Positions 16,489 through 24,738 of a stretch of DNA of 64,000 nucleotides are shown here, piece by piece (the stretch's first letter is position 1; every line of letters starts with the position of its first letter). This DNA is from JAZOXB01 sp040096185. GTDB taxonomy: Bacteria; Bacillota; Clostridia; Oscillospirales; Oscillospiraceae. Location of the stretch: NCBI RefSeq assembly GCF_040096185.1, contig NZ_JBBMFF010000241.1, forward strand, positions 5,854 to 69,853, in the 5' to 3' direction. A program made the position numbers and the translations under genes. The notes under the pieces were generated by a model. The model was given only the letters and a program-made list of their open reading frames with translations. It was not told where the DNA came from and ran no database searches.

Positions 16489-18897
16489 ATGAACATTCGA
16501 ATTGCCCTTGCGGGCAACCCGAACAGCGGCAAGACGACGCTGTTCAACGCGCTGACCGGTTCTAACCAGTTCGTTGGCAACTGGCCCGGCGTCACCGTGG
16601 AAAAGAAGGAAGGCAAGCTCAAGAAGCACAACGGTGTGACGATCACCGACCTTCCCGGTATCTACTCCCTGTCCCCGTACACGCTGGAGGAGGTCGTCGC
16701 CCGTAACTACCTGATCGGCGAGCGTCCCGATGCGATCCTGAACATCGTCGACGGCACGAACCTCGAGCGCAACCTGTACCTCACCACGCAGCTCACCGAA
16801 CTGGGCATCCCGGTCGTCATCGCCATCAACATGATGGACGTCGTCCGCAAGAACGGCGATAAGATCAACACCGCAGAGCTGTCCCGTGAGCTTGGCTGCA
16901 AGGTCATCGAGATCTCTGCCCTGAAGGGCACCGGTGTCATGGAAGCCGCCGAGGCTGCCATCAAGGCCGCCGAGGGCACGAAGACCGTTCCGATGCACAC
17001 GTTCTCCGGTCCGGTCGAGCATGCGCTGGCCCACATCGAAGAGGTCGCTGTGCATCAGATGCCGGAGGAGCAGCAGCGCTGGTACGCCATCAAGATCTTC
17101 GAGCGCGACGAGAAGGCCATGGCACAGCTCAAGCTCTCTGCCGATGTGCAGGCGCACATTGAGGAGGACATCAAGGCTGCCGAGAAGGAGCTGGACGACG
17201 ATGCCGAGAGCATCATCACGAACGAGCGCTATGTCTATATCGCCTCCCTGATGAAGGGCTGCTACAAGAAGAAGAACGCCGGCAAGCTCACCGCCTCCGA
17301 TAAGATCGACCGCGTGGTCACGAACCGCTGGCTGGCTCTGCCGATCTTTGCCCTGGTCATGTGCCTTGTTTACTATGTCTCCGTTACGACGGTCGGCTCC
17401 TGGGCGACCGACTGGACGAACGACGGCCTGTTCGGCGACGGCTGGCATCTGTTCGGTATCGGCTCGAGCGCCTATGACGATGCCATCAACGAGTACGCCG
17501 AAGAGAACATCTGGACACCGGAGGTCGTCGCAGAGGTCTCCAAGGCCGCTGACGAAGGCGTTATCGGCGCGCAGGACGTTCTGGACGCCATCAACGACCA
17601 GGACTTCGGCGCATTTGACGAAGCCTACGGCAGCTACGGCGACTCCCTCGCCGCTGCGGGCTATGACATCTCCGAGGTCTATGACACCGCCATGGAGTCC
17701 GCTCCGGATACGAGCGACTACGGCGTGTGGGTCCCCGGCATCCCGGTCCTCGTGGAGAACGGCCTGAACGCCATCCACAGCCCGGATTGGCTCAACGGCC
17801 TGATCCTTGACGGCATCGTCGGCGGCGTCGGCGCAGTCCTTGGCTTCGTCCCGCAGATGCTCGTCCTGTTCATCTTCTTGGCCTTCCTCGAATCCTGCGG
17901 CTACATGGCCCGTATCGCATTCGTGATGGACCGTATCTTCCGCAAGTTCGGCCTGTCCGGCAAGTCCTTCATCCCGATGCTCATCGGTACCGGCTGCGGC
18001 GTTCCGGGCATCATGGCCTCCCGTACCATTGAAAATGACCGAGACCGCAAGATGACCGTCATGACGACGACGTTCATCCCCTGCGGCGCAAAGCTCCCGA
18101 TCATCGCCATGATCGCCACGGCTCTGTTCCATGGTGCATGGTGGGTCGCTCCGAGCGCCTACTTCCTCGGCGCTGCCGCCATCGTTGTCTCCGGCATCAT
18201 GCTGAAGAAGACGAAGATGTTCGCAGGCGACCCGGCTCCGTTCGTTATGGAGCTGCCCGCCTATCACTGGCCGACCGTCGGCAACATCCTGCGCAGCATG
18301 TGGGAGCGCGGCTGGTCCTTCATCAAGAAGGCCGGTACGATCATTCTGCTGTCCTCCATTGTGATGTGGCTCGGCTCCGTCTTTGGCGTCGTGGACGGCA
18401 AGTTCGTGTTCGACCTTGAGATGGAACTGGACTACAGCCTTGTCGGCCGTCTTGGCAATGCCATCAAGTTCATCTTTGCTCCGCTTGGCTTTGACAATGC
18501 CCGTGCCGCAATCGCGACCGTCATGGGCCTTGTGGCAAAGGAAGAAGTCGTCGGCGTCTTCGGCGTCCTGGACTTCGTCTCCATGACCAAGCTGGCCGGT
18601 TACTGCTTCCTGATCTTCAACCTGCTGTGCGCCCCATGCTTCGCCGCTATCGGCGCGATGAAGCGCGAGATGAACAACGCAAAGTGGACGTGGTTTGCCA
18701 TCGGCTATCAGTGCTGCTTCGCCTATGCGATCTCCCTGATCGTCTATCAGCTCGGCTGCCTGTTCACCGGCCACGGCAATGTCCTCGGCATCATCGTCGC
18801 TGTCCTGCTCATCGGCTTCATCTGCTACATGCTCTTCCGCCCGTATAAGGAAGCGGAGCACCTGAGCACGAAGGCGAAGGCTCTCGCACAGAAATAA
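16489..18897 (+). CDS. feoB: Ferrous iron transporter FeoB
   Basis: An 802-residue inner-membrane Fe(II) transporter. The N-terminal G domain has G1 GNPNSGKTT (about 8-16), G2/G3 with TDLPGIYSLS, and G4 NMMD. A helical GDI-like spacer follows (about 165-265). The membrane part begins near 280, with Gate and FeoB_C segments and the conserved GCGVPGIMASRT and GAKLPI motifs. Between the first and second membrane spans there is an acidic, Ala-rich loop of about 100 residues (about 305-425), which is longer than in E. coli FeoB. It lies in the operon feoA-feoA-feoB-small Cys-rich protein. Iron repression is inferred from the DtxR-type boxes upstream. Confidence 0.97.
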   Translation: MNIRIALAGNPNSGKTTLFNALTGSNQFVGNWPGVTVEKKEGKLKKHNGVTITDLPGIYSLSPYTLEEVVARNYLIGERPDAILNIVDGTNLERNLYLTTQLTELGIPVVIAINMMDVVRKNGDKINTAELSRELGCKVIEISALKGTGVMEAAEAAIKAAEGTKTVPMHTFSGPVEHALAHIEEVAVHQMPEEQQRWYAIKIFERDEKAMAQLKLSADVQAHIEEDIKAAEKELDDDAESIITNERYVYIASLMKGCYKKKNAGKLTASDKIDRVVTNRWLALPIFALVMCLVYYVSVTTVGSWATDWTNDGLFGDGWHLFGIGSSAYDDAINEYAEENIWTPEVVAEVSKAADEGVIGAQDVLDAINDQDFGAFDEAYGSYGDSLAAAGYDISEVYDTAMESAPDTSDYGVWVPGIPVLVENGLNAIHSPDWLNGLILDGIVGGVGAVLGFVPQMLVLFIFLAFLESCGYMARIAFVMDRIFRKFGLSGKSFIPMLIGTGCGVPGIMASRTIENDRDRKMTVMTTTFIPCGAKLPIIAMIATALFHGAWWVAPSAYFLGAAAIVVSGIMLKKTKMFAGDPAPFVMELPAYHWPTVGNILRSMWERGWSFIKKAGTIILLSSIVMWLGSVFGVVDGKFVFDLEMELDYSLVGRLGNAIKFIFAPLGFDNARAAIATVMGLVAKEEVVGVFGVLDFVSMTKLAGYCFLIFNLLCAPCFAAIGAMKREMNNAKWTWFAIGYQCCFAYAISLIVYQLGCLFTGHGNVLGIIVAVLLIGFICYMLFRPYKEAEHLSTKAKALAQK

Positions 18898-18928
18898 TCA
18901 TCGCATTTCCTGAAAGGAGGAACTTCTC

Positions 18929-19099
18929 ATGCTGGAATGGTTAGCATATTATTGGCCCACGATCCTCGTGTGCCTTGCACTTGGCGGTATCGTGTTCGCG
19001 ATCATCATTTCGATGGTGCGCAGCCGCAAAAAGGGAAAGACCTCCTGCGGCTGTGACTGCGGGCACTGTGCGCTGCACGGCTCGTGCCACTCGAAATAA
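18929..19099 (+). CDS. FeoB-associated Cys-rich small membrane protein
   Basis: A 56-residue protein. One membrane span (about 8-30) follows the short start MLEWLAYYWP. A basic stretch RSRKKGK comes next, then a Cys/His-rich tail (CGCDCGHC and CHSK). The gene starts 31 nt after feoB behind a perfect AAAGGAGG. Small single-span proteins with C-terminal cysteines encoded just after feoB are a recognised family, analogous in place to FeoC. The cysteines may bind iron or an Fe-S cluster; that function is inference. Confidence 0.88.
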   Translation: MLEWLAYYWPTILVCLALGGIVFAIIISMVRSRKKGKTSCGCDCGHCALHGSCHSK

Positions 19100-19170
19100 T
19101 ACCTCTGAACCGTCTGCGGGGCGGGTCCGCCCGCCCCGCAGGAACAAAACACTCAGCGGAGGGAACCGGA

Positions 19171-19551
19171 ATGCAGCAAGCGCTTTCTGCAAGCAACATC
19201 AAATATCTTCTCGCGCTGCGCAGTCTGTGCGGTCCGAGCAATGAGATCCGCTGTGTCAGCGTGGCAGACGCGCTCGGCATCTCCAAGGCCAGCGTCCATG
19301 CCATGATGAATGCCCTGAAGGAAAAGAATCTCATTGAAAAGAATCACTATGGCATGGTGCATTTCACCCCGGAGGGCCGCAGCCTGGCGGATCAGTACGC
19401 CGCCTGCTACGACGTTCTGGCGGGCTATCTGCACCGCGTCTCCTCCGAGGAGGCCGCCCTGCGCGCCGCGCTGTGCGCTTTCCTTGCGGAGCTGCCGCCG
19501 GACCATCTTGGCCGTCTGTGCCAGTCGTCCGCCTGCGCAGCACACTGCTGA
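19171..19551 (+). CDS. DtxR/MarR-like metal-dependent transcriptional repressor of the feo regulon
   Basis: A 126-residue regulator with an N-terminal winged helix-turn-helix (about 5-65: NIKYLLALRSL, VSVADALGISKASVHAMMNAL, LIEKNHYGMVHFTPEG) and a short helical dimerization part as in DtxR-family iron-dependent repressors. It ends in LCQSSACAAHC, with cysteines that could serve as metal ligands or in redox sensing. The SH3-like third domain of full-length DtxR is absent; FeoA itself is related to that domain. Gene position and four nearby DtxR-type boxes suggest that it represses feo under iron sufficiency. CGGAGGG precedes the ATG. Confidence 0.85.
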   Translation: MQQALSASNIKYLLALRSLCGPSNEIRCVSVADALGISKASVHAMMNALKEKNLIEKNHYGMVHFTPEGRSLADQYAACYDVLAGYLHRVSSEEAALRAALCAFLAELPPDHLGRLCQSSACAAHC

Positions 19552-19648
19552 GGCTCGGGAGCGCCCACAGAAGTGAGGCCCCGATGGAATATGCTTCTCC
19601 TTGCCGGGCTGCTGCCCGATGCACCGGAAGCATTTTCTTCAGCACGTT

Positions 19649-19666
19649 GGTTAGAGATGACTAACT
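19649..19666 (+). promoter_or_regulatory. DtxR-type iron box 4
   Basis: GGTTAG-AGATGA-CTAACT, the same dyad with a 6-bp spacer as the feoA boxes, 61 bp upstream of the DUF3793 gene. It links that gene and the following flavodoxin to the iron regulon. Confidence 0.6.
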
Positions 19667-19726
19667 GCGAAATACCGGGCTGTCCGCAGGAAAACGGGGC
19701 ATCCTAAAAGAGAAGGAGGAGACGAT

Positions 19727-20281
19727 ATGTCCGAATATCAGATCATTCGCTTCTGTGCGCCGACGCTCGCCGGGCTGAAAACCGCCAGCCTGTTCTGCTG
19801 CGATGCGCCGGATGAGGCAGAGCTGCTCGGGCAGCTGCGCTACTGGAACACTTCTCTTGCCCCGAAGGGCCTGCGGATGCTTCCGCTGCGCATCTGGAAC
19901 GGGCGGGCGCTCATATACCTCTACCGGCCGAAGGCGCTGGCGCGCGACCTGGCCTGTGAGGATGCGGCCTGCCTGCTCAACGGCAGCGGTTACGATGGCA
20001 CGGAGCCTTCCGGCTGCCTGCGCTGCCTGATGGACCGTCTGCAGTGCCAGAAGGACGGCTTCCCGCATGAGATCGGCCTCTTCCTCGGCTATCCGCCGGA
20101 GGACGTGCGCGGCTTTATTGAAAACGAGACCCGAAATTACAAATTCACCGGTTACTGGAAGGTCTACGGAGACGAGGAGCGCTCGCGCGCCCTGTTCGAC
20201 AAGTTCGAACGCTGCACGCGCTGCTATCTGGCCTCCTGGGCCCGTGGGACCGGGGTGGAGCGGCTCGCTCTGGCCGTCTAA
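19727..20281 (+). CDS. DUF3793 family protein
   Basis: A 184-residue cytoplasmic protein of the DUF3793 family, recognised by HEIGLFLGYPPEDVRGFI near the middle and by the start FCAPTLAGLKTASLF. It carries eight cysteines (for example CEDAACLL, CLRCLMDRLQC and CTRCYL) that could bind metal, but no known catalytic motif. Members are commonly encoded next to feo genes and flavodoxin in Clostridia. Here it sits behind iron box 4 and 47 nt before flavodoxin. The biochemical role is unknown; a haem or iron-linked redox function is only a guess. Confidence 0.8.
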   Translation: MSEYQIIRFCAPTLAGLKTASLFCCDAPDEAELLGQLRYWNTSLAPKGLRMLPLRIWNGRALIYLYRPKALARDLACEDAACLLNGSGYDGTEPSGCLRCLMDRLQCQKDGFPHEIGLFLGYPPEDVRGFIENETRNYKFTGYWKVYGDEERSRALFDKFERCTRCYLASWARGTGVERLALAV

Positions 20282-20328
20282 GCCGGAGCTGCCGTGATAA
20301 AAATTCAAAACAGAAAGGATCATGGATC

Positions 20329-20754
20329 ATGAGTAAGATCGCAGTTGTTTATTGGAGCGGTACCGGCAACACCGAGCAGATGGCCAACGCCGTCGCCGAG
20401 GGAGCCAAAGAGGCCGGTGCGGAGGTCAGCACGCTGACCGCCGATCAGTTCTCCGCCGCGAAGGTCGCGGAATTTGACGCCATTGCCTTCGGCTGCCCCG
20501 CCATGGGTGCGGAGACGCTGGAAGAGGACGAGTTCGAGCCGATGTTCACGGGCTGTGAGTCCGCCCTGTCCGGCAAGAAGCTCGCGCTGTTCGGCTCCTA
20601 TGGCTGGGGCGACGGCGAATGGATGCGCACCTGGGAGGACACCTGCCGTTCCGACGGCGCGGTGCTCGCCTGTGAGAGCGTCATCTGCTGCGAAGCGCCG
20701 GAAGACGACGCGCTTGCGCAGTGTAAGAAGCTGGGTGCTACGCTGGCCGGCTGA
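20329..20754 (+). CDS. Flavodoxin
   Basis: A 141-residue FMN electron carrier. The N-terminal phosphate-binding loop VYWSGTGNTEQMA (about 6-18) and the isoalloxazine loops GCPAMGAETLEE and GSYGWGDGEWM are all present at the expected spacing, and the length is typical of short-chain flavodoxins. It replaces ferredoxin under iron limitation in many bacteria, which fits its place at the end of the feo regulon behind an iron box. AGAAAGGA precedes the ATG. Confidence 0.95.
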   Translation: MSKIAVVYWSGTGNTEQMANAVAEGAKEAGAEVSTLTADQFSAAKVAEFDAIAFGCPAMGAETLEEDEFEPMFTGCESALSGKKLALFGSYGWGDGEWMRTWEDTCRSDGAVLACESVICCEAPEDDALAQCKKLGATLAG

Positions 20755-20912
20755 TCCCGGGTGTAACGGGCGGGATCGCAAAAGAGTGGCCTTCGGCAAT
20801 TCCTGTCGGAGCCCTGTGCGGCACTGCCTGATAGATCGACCACGCCAGAGCACAAATAGATCGTAATCAGCAAAAATCACCTCCTGAAAATGGGATACGT
20901 CCCGAAAAAAAG

Positions 20913-20946
20913 CTGTGGGCCGCCTGACGAACGGTCCACAGTTTTT
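20913..20946. terminator. Bidirectional terminator between flavodoxin and the zinc-ribbon membrane gene
   Basis: A 10-bp stem (20913-20922 with 20932-20941, one G-T pair) is followed by TTTTT on the plus strand and flanked by an A-tract upstream that gives a U-tract on the minus strand. It can stop both convergent transcripts. Confidence 0.75.
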
Positions 20947-21003
20947 GTTTCGGGGCTTCCTCGTTTTTTTGATGATTCAATTTGACAGGGTACTGTTCTC
21001 AGC

Positions 21004-21948
21004 TCATTCCGCTTCCATGGCGGCGCTGACCTCGCGGCGGTAGCGCAGCGTGACGACGGAGAACAGAATGCCGGAAACGGCGCTGAGGAGCAGGGAGAAC
21101 ATATGCAGCAGAACACTGCCGTTCAGATAGCCGAACATGCCGTAGAGCTGGAGGGCGATGTCGTAGTCCAGATACGGCGCGCCCCAGTACATAGCAAGAC
21201 CGATGATCTGCATGGCGGCCTCTGCCATGACGATGACGGCGAGGAGCATCGGCGGGAGCGTTGTGGCGCGGGCTTTGACAGCTGCCTCATTTGCGGAGTT
21301 CAGTGCGGCGATGATGCAGCCCTGCAGGACAATGGTCAGCGCACAGCCGCCGGCCATGACAAAGACGACGTATTCTTCGCCGGCAAAGTGGAAGCTGAAG
21401 AAATCCTCGGCGCTGTAAAACAGCAGATAGATCAGCAGGAACGTCAGCTCAAGTGCCTCGAAGATGATGCGGAAGACGGCCGCCGTGCGCAGGCAATTCA
21501 GCCCGCCGGTCGAGATCTGCGCGCCGCGGCTTCTGCAGGCCCCTGCAGCAGACCACACGCCGATGACGGTCAGCAGCTCCGGCAGCCAGAAGGCAGCCTG
21601 CAGGAACTGCATCAGGCCGCTCGGGCTTGCGTCGATGGCCGCCCAGACGCTCTCGATGCCGCCGGAAATGCCCAGCAGCAGGTCCAGCAGGTGCAGCACC
21701 GCGACAGCGGTCAGGGCAATGGCGGCAAACAGGTAGGACAGCGACCGGCCGCAGCCCGTCAGGGCATGGGTATAGGCCGTCGGATGGGCAGGCACAAGCT
21801 GCACGGGCGCTGGGCGGACCTGCTGCACGACGACCGGAATCGGCTGCGTGCTCTGCACGGACGGCTGATGTGCGGGCATCGCTGCGCCGCAGACAGTGCA
21901 GAAACGGGCGGAGGTGTCGTTCGGCGCTCCGCATTTCGGACAAAACAT
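21004..21948 (-). CDS. Zinc-ribbon multi-pass membrane protein of unknown function
   Basis: A 314-residue protein. The start is placed at 21948, since the zinc ribbon FCPKCGAPNDTSARFCTVCG begins right after that ATG and a GGGGG ribosome site precedes it; the longer upstream reading has no such support. A Pro/Val/Gln-rich linker (about 25-60) leads to about six membrane spans. The combination of an N-terminal zinc ribbon and a membrane domain is common in Firmicutes, but the function is not known. It is a single gene with its own promoter, divergent from thymidine kinase. Confidence 0.75.
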   Translation of the reverse strand: MFCPKCGAPNDTSARFCTVCGAAMPAHQPSVQSTQPIPVVVQQVRPAPVQLVPAHPTAYTHALTGCGRSLSYLFAAIALTAVAVLHLLDLLLGISGGIESVWAAIDASPSGLMQFLQAAFWLPELLTVIGVWSAAGACRSRGAQISTGGLNCLRTAAVFRIIFEALELTFLLIYLLFYSAEDFFSFHFAGEEYVVFVMAGGCALTIVLQGCIIAALNSANEAAVKARATTLPPMLLAVIVMAEAAMQIIGLAMYWGAPYLDYDIALQLYGMFGYLNGSVLLHMFSLLLSAVSGILFSVVTLRYRREVSAAMEAE

Positions 21949-21979
21949 GGAAAATCCCCCTCGATTCGATTCTGCCTTC

Positions 21980-22008
21980 AGTATAACGGAACGGCTGTGC
22001 CTTGTCAA
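21980..22008 (-). promoter_or_regulatory. Promoter of the zinc-ribbon membrane protein gene
   Basis: On the minus strand TTGACA (22008-22003), a 17-bp spacer and TATACT (21985-21980), 31 bp before the ATG. Confidence 0.8.
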
Positions 22009-22036
22009 TGCACGCGGTACAAGAATGCTTTTCTGC

Positions 22037-22065
22037 TTGCATAAATGGACACAATCCGGTATAAT
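22037..22065 (+). promoter_or_regulatory. Promoter of tdk
   Basis: TTGCAT (22037-22042), a 17-bp spacer and TATAAT (22060-22065), 31 bp before the ATG. It is divergent from the promoter at 21980-22008, with the two -35 elements about 28 bp apart. Confidence 0.75.
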
Positions 22066-22096
22066 AGTCCTACTCAAAGCAAATGGGGGATAGCCA

Positions 22097-22687
22097 ATGG
22101 CAAAGCTCTACTTTAAATATGGCTCGATGGGCTCGTCCAAGACAGCACAGGCGCTCATTACCAAGTATAACTATGAGGAAAACGGCATGCACGTCTGGCT
22201 GATCAAGCCCGCGGCCGACGAGCGTGACGGCGCGATCATTCTGCGCAGCCGCGTCGGTCTGGAGGCCCCTGCCGAGGTCGTTCCGCCGCACAGCGACATT
22301 TACGAGCTCTACCGCAGCCGCGAAAAGACGGATGTCATCATCGTCGACGAGTGCCAGTTCCTGACGCCCGCGCAGATCGATCAGCTCCGCGACATCGTGG
22401 ATGTGGAGAACATCCCGGTGCTGTGCTTCGGCCTGCGCACGGATTTCCAGTGCAAGCTGTTTGACGGCAGCCGCAGGCTGTTCGAGGTGGCGGACACCAT
22501 CACGGAGATCAAGGCCATCTGCGACTGCGGGGCCAAGGCCACGGTCAATGCCCGGCTGGACAGCGAGGGCTGCATCGTCACGGAGGGCGCTCAGCTCCTG
22601 CTCGGCGGCAACGACCGTTATCTTGCCATGTGCCACAAGTGCTGGATCCGCAACATCCGCGAGCACCGCAAAGTAAAGAACCGCTGA
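22097..22687 (+). CDS. tdk: Thymidine kinase (type II)
   Basis: A 196-residue enzyme that phosphorylates thymidine (and deoxyuridine) with ATP. The P-loop is GSMGSSKTAQAL (about 10-21), the Walker-B/DEC segment is VIIVDECQFL, and the lasso/zinc part has CDCG and CHKC pairs that hold structural zinc. GGGGGATAGCCA precedes the ATG. It is followed 21 nt later by deoD, so nucleoside salvage and breakdown genes are co-transcribed. Confidence 0.95.
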   Translation: MAKLYFKYGSMGSSKTAQALITKYNYEENGMHVWLIKPAADERDGAIILRSRVGLEAPAEVVPPHSDIYELYRSREKTDVIIVDECQFLTPAQIDQLRDIVDVENIPVLCFGLRTDFQCKLFDGSRRLFEVADTITEIKAICDCGAKATVNARLDSEGCIVTEGAQLLLGGNDRYLAMCHKCWIRNIREHRKVKNR

Positions 22688-22708
22688 ATTTTGAAAGGAG
22701 ATCCTGTT

Positions 22709-23449
22709 ATGAATTATCCGACTCCCCATATCAACGCCACGCCCGACGATTTTGGTCAGACCGTCCTGATGCCGGGCGATCCGCTCCGCTCGAAGTACAT
22801 CGCCGAGCATTTCCTGGAGAACGCCCGCCTCGTGAACAACGTCCGCGGCGTGCAGGGCTACACGGGCACCTATCACGGCGTGAAGGTTTCCGTTATGGCC
22901 TCCGGCATGGGCATCCCGTCCATCGGCATCTATTCCTATGAGCTCTACAACGCCTTCGGCGTGCAGAACATCATGCGCATCGGCTCGGCCGGTTCCATCA
23001 ACCCCGATATCCACGTCCGCGACATCGTCATCGCCCAGGGCGCCTGCACCGATTCGAACTTCCTGCACCAGTATCACATCGACGGCACGTTCGCACCCAT
23101 TGCCTCCTATGAGATGCTGCGCCGCGCCGTTGCGTCCTGCGAACAGGTCGGCGCGACGTATCACGTCGGCAACGTCCTGTCAACGGACAATTTCTATAAC
23201 GACGACGAGGGCATGCCCGAGGTCCTGCAGACCGTTCCCGCCTGGATCAAGATGGGCGTCATGGCCTGCGAGATGGAGGCTGCCGGCCTGTATATGACCG
23301 CCGCCCGCTGGAAGAAGAACGCCCTGTGCATCTGCACGATCTCCGATCACATGCTCACGGGCGAGGCCCTGCCCGCCGAGGAACGTCAGACGTCCTTCAC
23401 GCAGATGATGGAGGTCGCGCTCGAAACGGCCGTCAAACTGGAAAAGTAA
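22709..23449 (+). CDS. deoD: Purine nucleoside phosphorylase, DeoD type
   Basis: A 246-residue hexameric-type PNP that splits purine (deoxy)ribonucleosides with phosphate into base and (deoxy)ribose-1-phosphate. Marks are MPGDPLRSKYIAE (phosphate-binding), MRIGSAGSINPDI, and ACEMEAAGLY (sugar-binding Met-Glu), near residues 20, 95 and 180. The ATG at 22709 follows AAAGGAG. Its product feeds phosphopentomutase, the next gene, and then the DeoC aldolases of the microcompartment operon. Confidence 0.95.
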   Translation: MNYPTPHINATPDDFGQTVLMPGDPLRSKYIAEHFLENARLVNNVRGVQGYTGTYHGVKVSVMASGMGIPSIGIYSYELYNAFGVQNIMRIGSAGSINPDIHVRDIVIAQGACTDSNFLHQYHIDGTFAPIASYEMLRRAVASCEQVGATYHVGNVLSTDNFYNDDEGMPEVLQTVPAWIKMGVMACEMEAAGLYMTAARWKKNALCICTISDHMLTGEALPAEERQTSFTQMMEVALETAVKLEK

Positions 23450-23455
23450 TCAAAA

Positions 23456-23490
23456 AATTCGGAAGCGTAAAACAACGCTTCCGAATTTTG
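23456..23490 (+). terminator. Terminator or attenuator hairpin between deoD and deoB
   Basis: A perfect 13-bp stem (23456-23468 with 23475-23487, 6-nt loop) followed by a short T run. It separates deoD from deoB, so deoB may depend partly on readthrough or on an unseen promoter in the AT-rich 60 bp that follow. Confidence 0.6.
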
Positions 23491-23550
23491 ACCGCTTATT
23501 TTCTTTTTCTTCTCAAATTTCTATCACGACAAAAAGGAGCAAATACCAAA

Positions 23551-24717
23551 ATGAAGCGCATTTTTCTGATCGTTCTGGATTCCTGCGGCGCAGGTGAAAT
23601 GCCCGATGCCGCAAAGTTCGGTGATTTCGGCGTGAACACGCTCAAGAGCTGTTCCACGTCCAGCAAGCTGCACATCCCCACGATGGTGCACTGCGGCCTC
23701 GGCAACATCGAGGGCCTGTCGTTCCTCGGCACGGATCCTGCGCAGACGGGCGCCTGCGCCCGCATGGCAGAGGCCTCCATGGGCAAGGACACCACGATCG
23801 GCCACTGGGAGATCGCGGGCGTCGTTTCCCCGAATCCGCTGCCTACCTATCCCAACGGCTTCCCCGAGGAGGTGCTCAAGCCCTTCCGCGAGGCGACGGG
23901 CCGCGGCGTTCTGGCGAACGCTCCCTGGTCCGGCACCGAGGTCATCGCAAAGTACGGCGCGGAGCATATGCGCACGGGAGACCTCATCGTTTATACGTCC
24001 GCAGACTCCGTGTTCCAGATCGCGGCGCACGAGGACATCGTCCCTCTGGAGCAGCTGTATGAATACTGCCGCATCGCCCGTAAGATCCTCGTCGGAAAGC
24101 ATGGCGTCGGCCGCGTCATCGCCCGTCCGTTCATCGGCAACGAGAAGGACGGCTTCACCCGCACGTCCAACCGCCACGACTTTTCGCTCGAGCCGCCCGC
24201 GGAGACCATGCTTGACGCCATCAAGGCCGCCGGTCAGGATGTCCTTGCCGTCGGCAAGATCCACGATATCTTCGCAGGCCGCGGCCTGACGGACTATGTC
24301 TACACGAAGGGCAACACCGACGGCCTCGCCAAGACCATGGACTACTTCAAGCGCGATTTTCAGGGCCTGTGCTTTGTGAATCTCGTTGATTTCGATATGC
24401 TCTACGGCCATCGCCGCAACATCGACGGCTATGCTGCCGCCCTGACGGAATTCGACGGCTGGCTGGCCGAGCTGCTGCCGCAGCTCGGCGACGAGGACCT
24501 CGTTATGATCACGGCCGACCACGGCTGCGACCCTGCCTACACCCGCACGACGGATCATACGCGCGAGTATGTGCCGCTGCTGATGGCGGGCAAGCACCTG
24601 CGCCCTGTGAATCTCGGCACGCGCAAGTCGTTTGCGGACATTGCCGCGACCGTGACGGAGCTGCTCGGTGTTCCGTATCAGACGCCCGGCACGAGCTTTG
24701 CCACCGAGATCCTGTAA
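23551..24717 (+). CDS. deoB: Phosphopentomutase
   Basis: A 388-residue alkaline-phosphatase-superfamily enzyme that interconverts (deoxy)ribose-1-P and (deoxy)ribose-5-P. It starts with the metal-binding LDSCGAGEMPDA (residues about 8-19), has TIGHWEIAG with the phosphorylated threonine, and carries C-terminal metal ligands in ITADHGCDP and THTRE-like TTDHTREY. The ATG at 23551 follows AAAAAGGAG; longer readings of this frame run through deoD and have no ribosome site. It links nucleoside phosphorolysis to DeoC. Confidence 0.96.
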   Translation: MKRIFLIVLDSCGAGEMPDAAKFGDFGVNTLKSCSTSSKLHIPTMVHCGLGNIEGLSFLGTDPAQTGACARMAEASMGKDTTIGHWEIAGVVSPNPLPTYPNGFPEEVLKPFREATGRGVLANAPWSGTEVIAKYGAEHMRTGDLIVYTSADSVFQIAAHEDIVPLEQLYEYCRIARKILVGKHGVGRVIARPFIGNEKDGFTRTSNRHDFSLEPPAETMLDAIKAAGQDVLAVGKIHDIFAGRGLTDYVYTKGNTDGLAKTMDYFKRDFQGLCFVNLVDFDMLYGHRRNIDGYAAALTEFDGWLAELLPQLGDEDLVMITADHGCDPAYTRTTDHTREYVPLLMAGKHLRPVNLGTRKSFADIAATVTELLGVPYQTPGTSFATEIL

Positions 24718-24738
24718 TTTCTGAAAGGGGAGATCGCC

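Noticed and set aside
23326..23550. N-terminal extension of phosphopentomutase into deoD
   Set aside because: It crosses a terminator-like hairpin and has no ribosome site, while the ATG at 23551 has AAAAAGGAG and starts exactly at the conserved domain.
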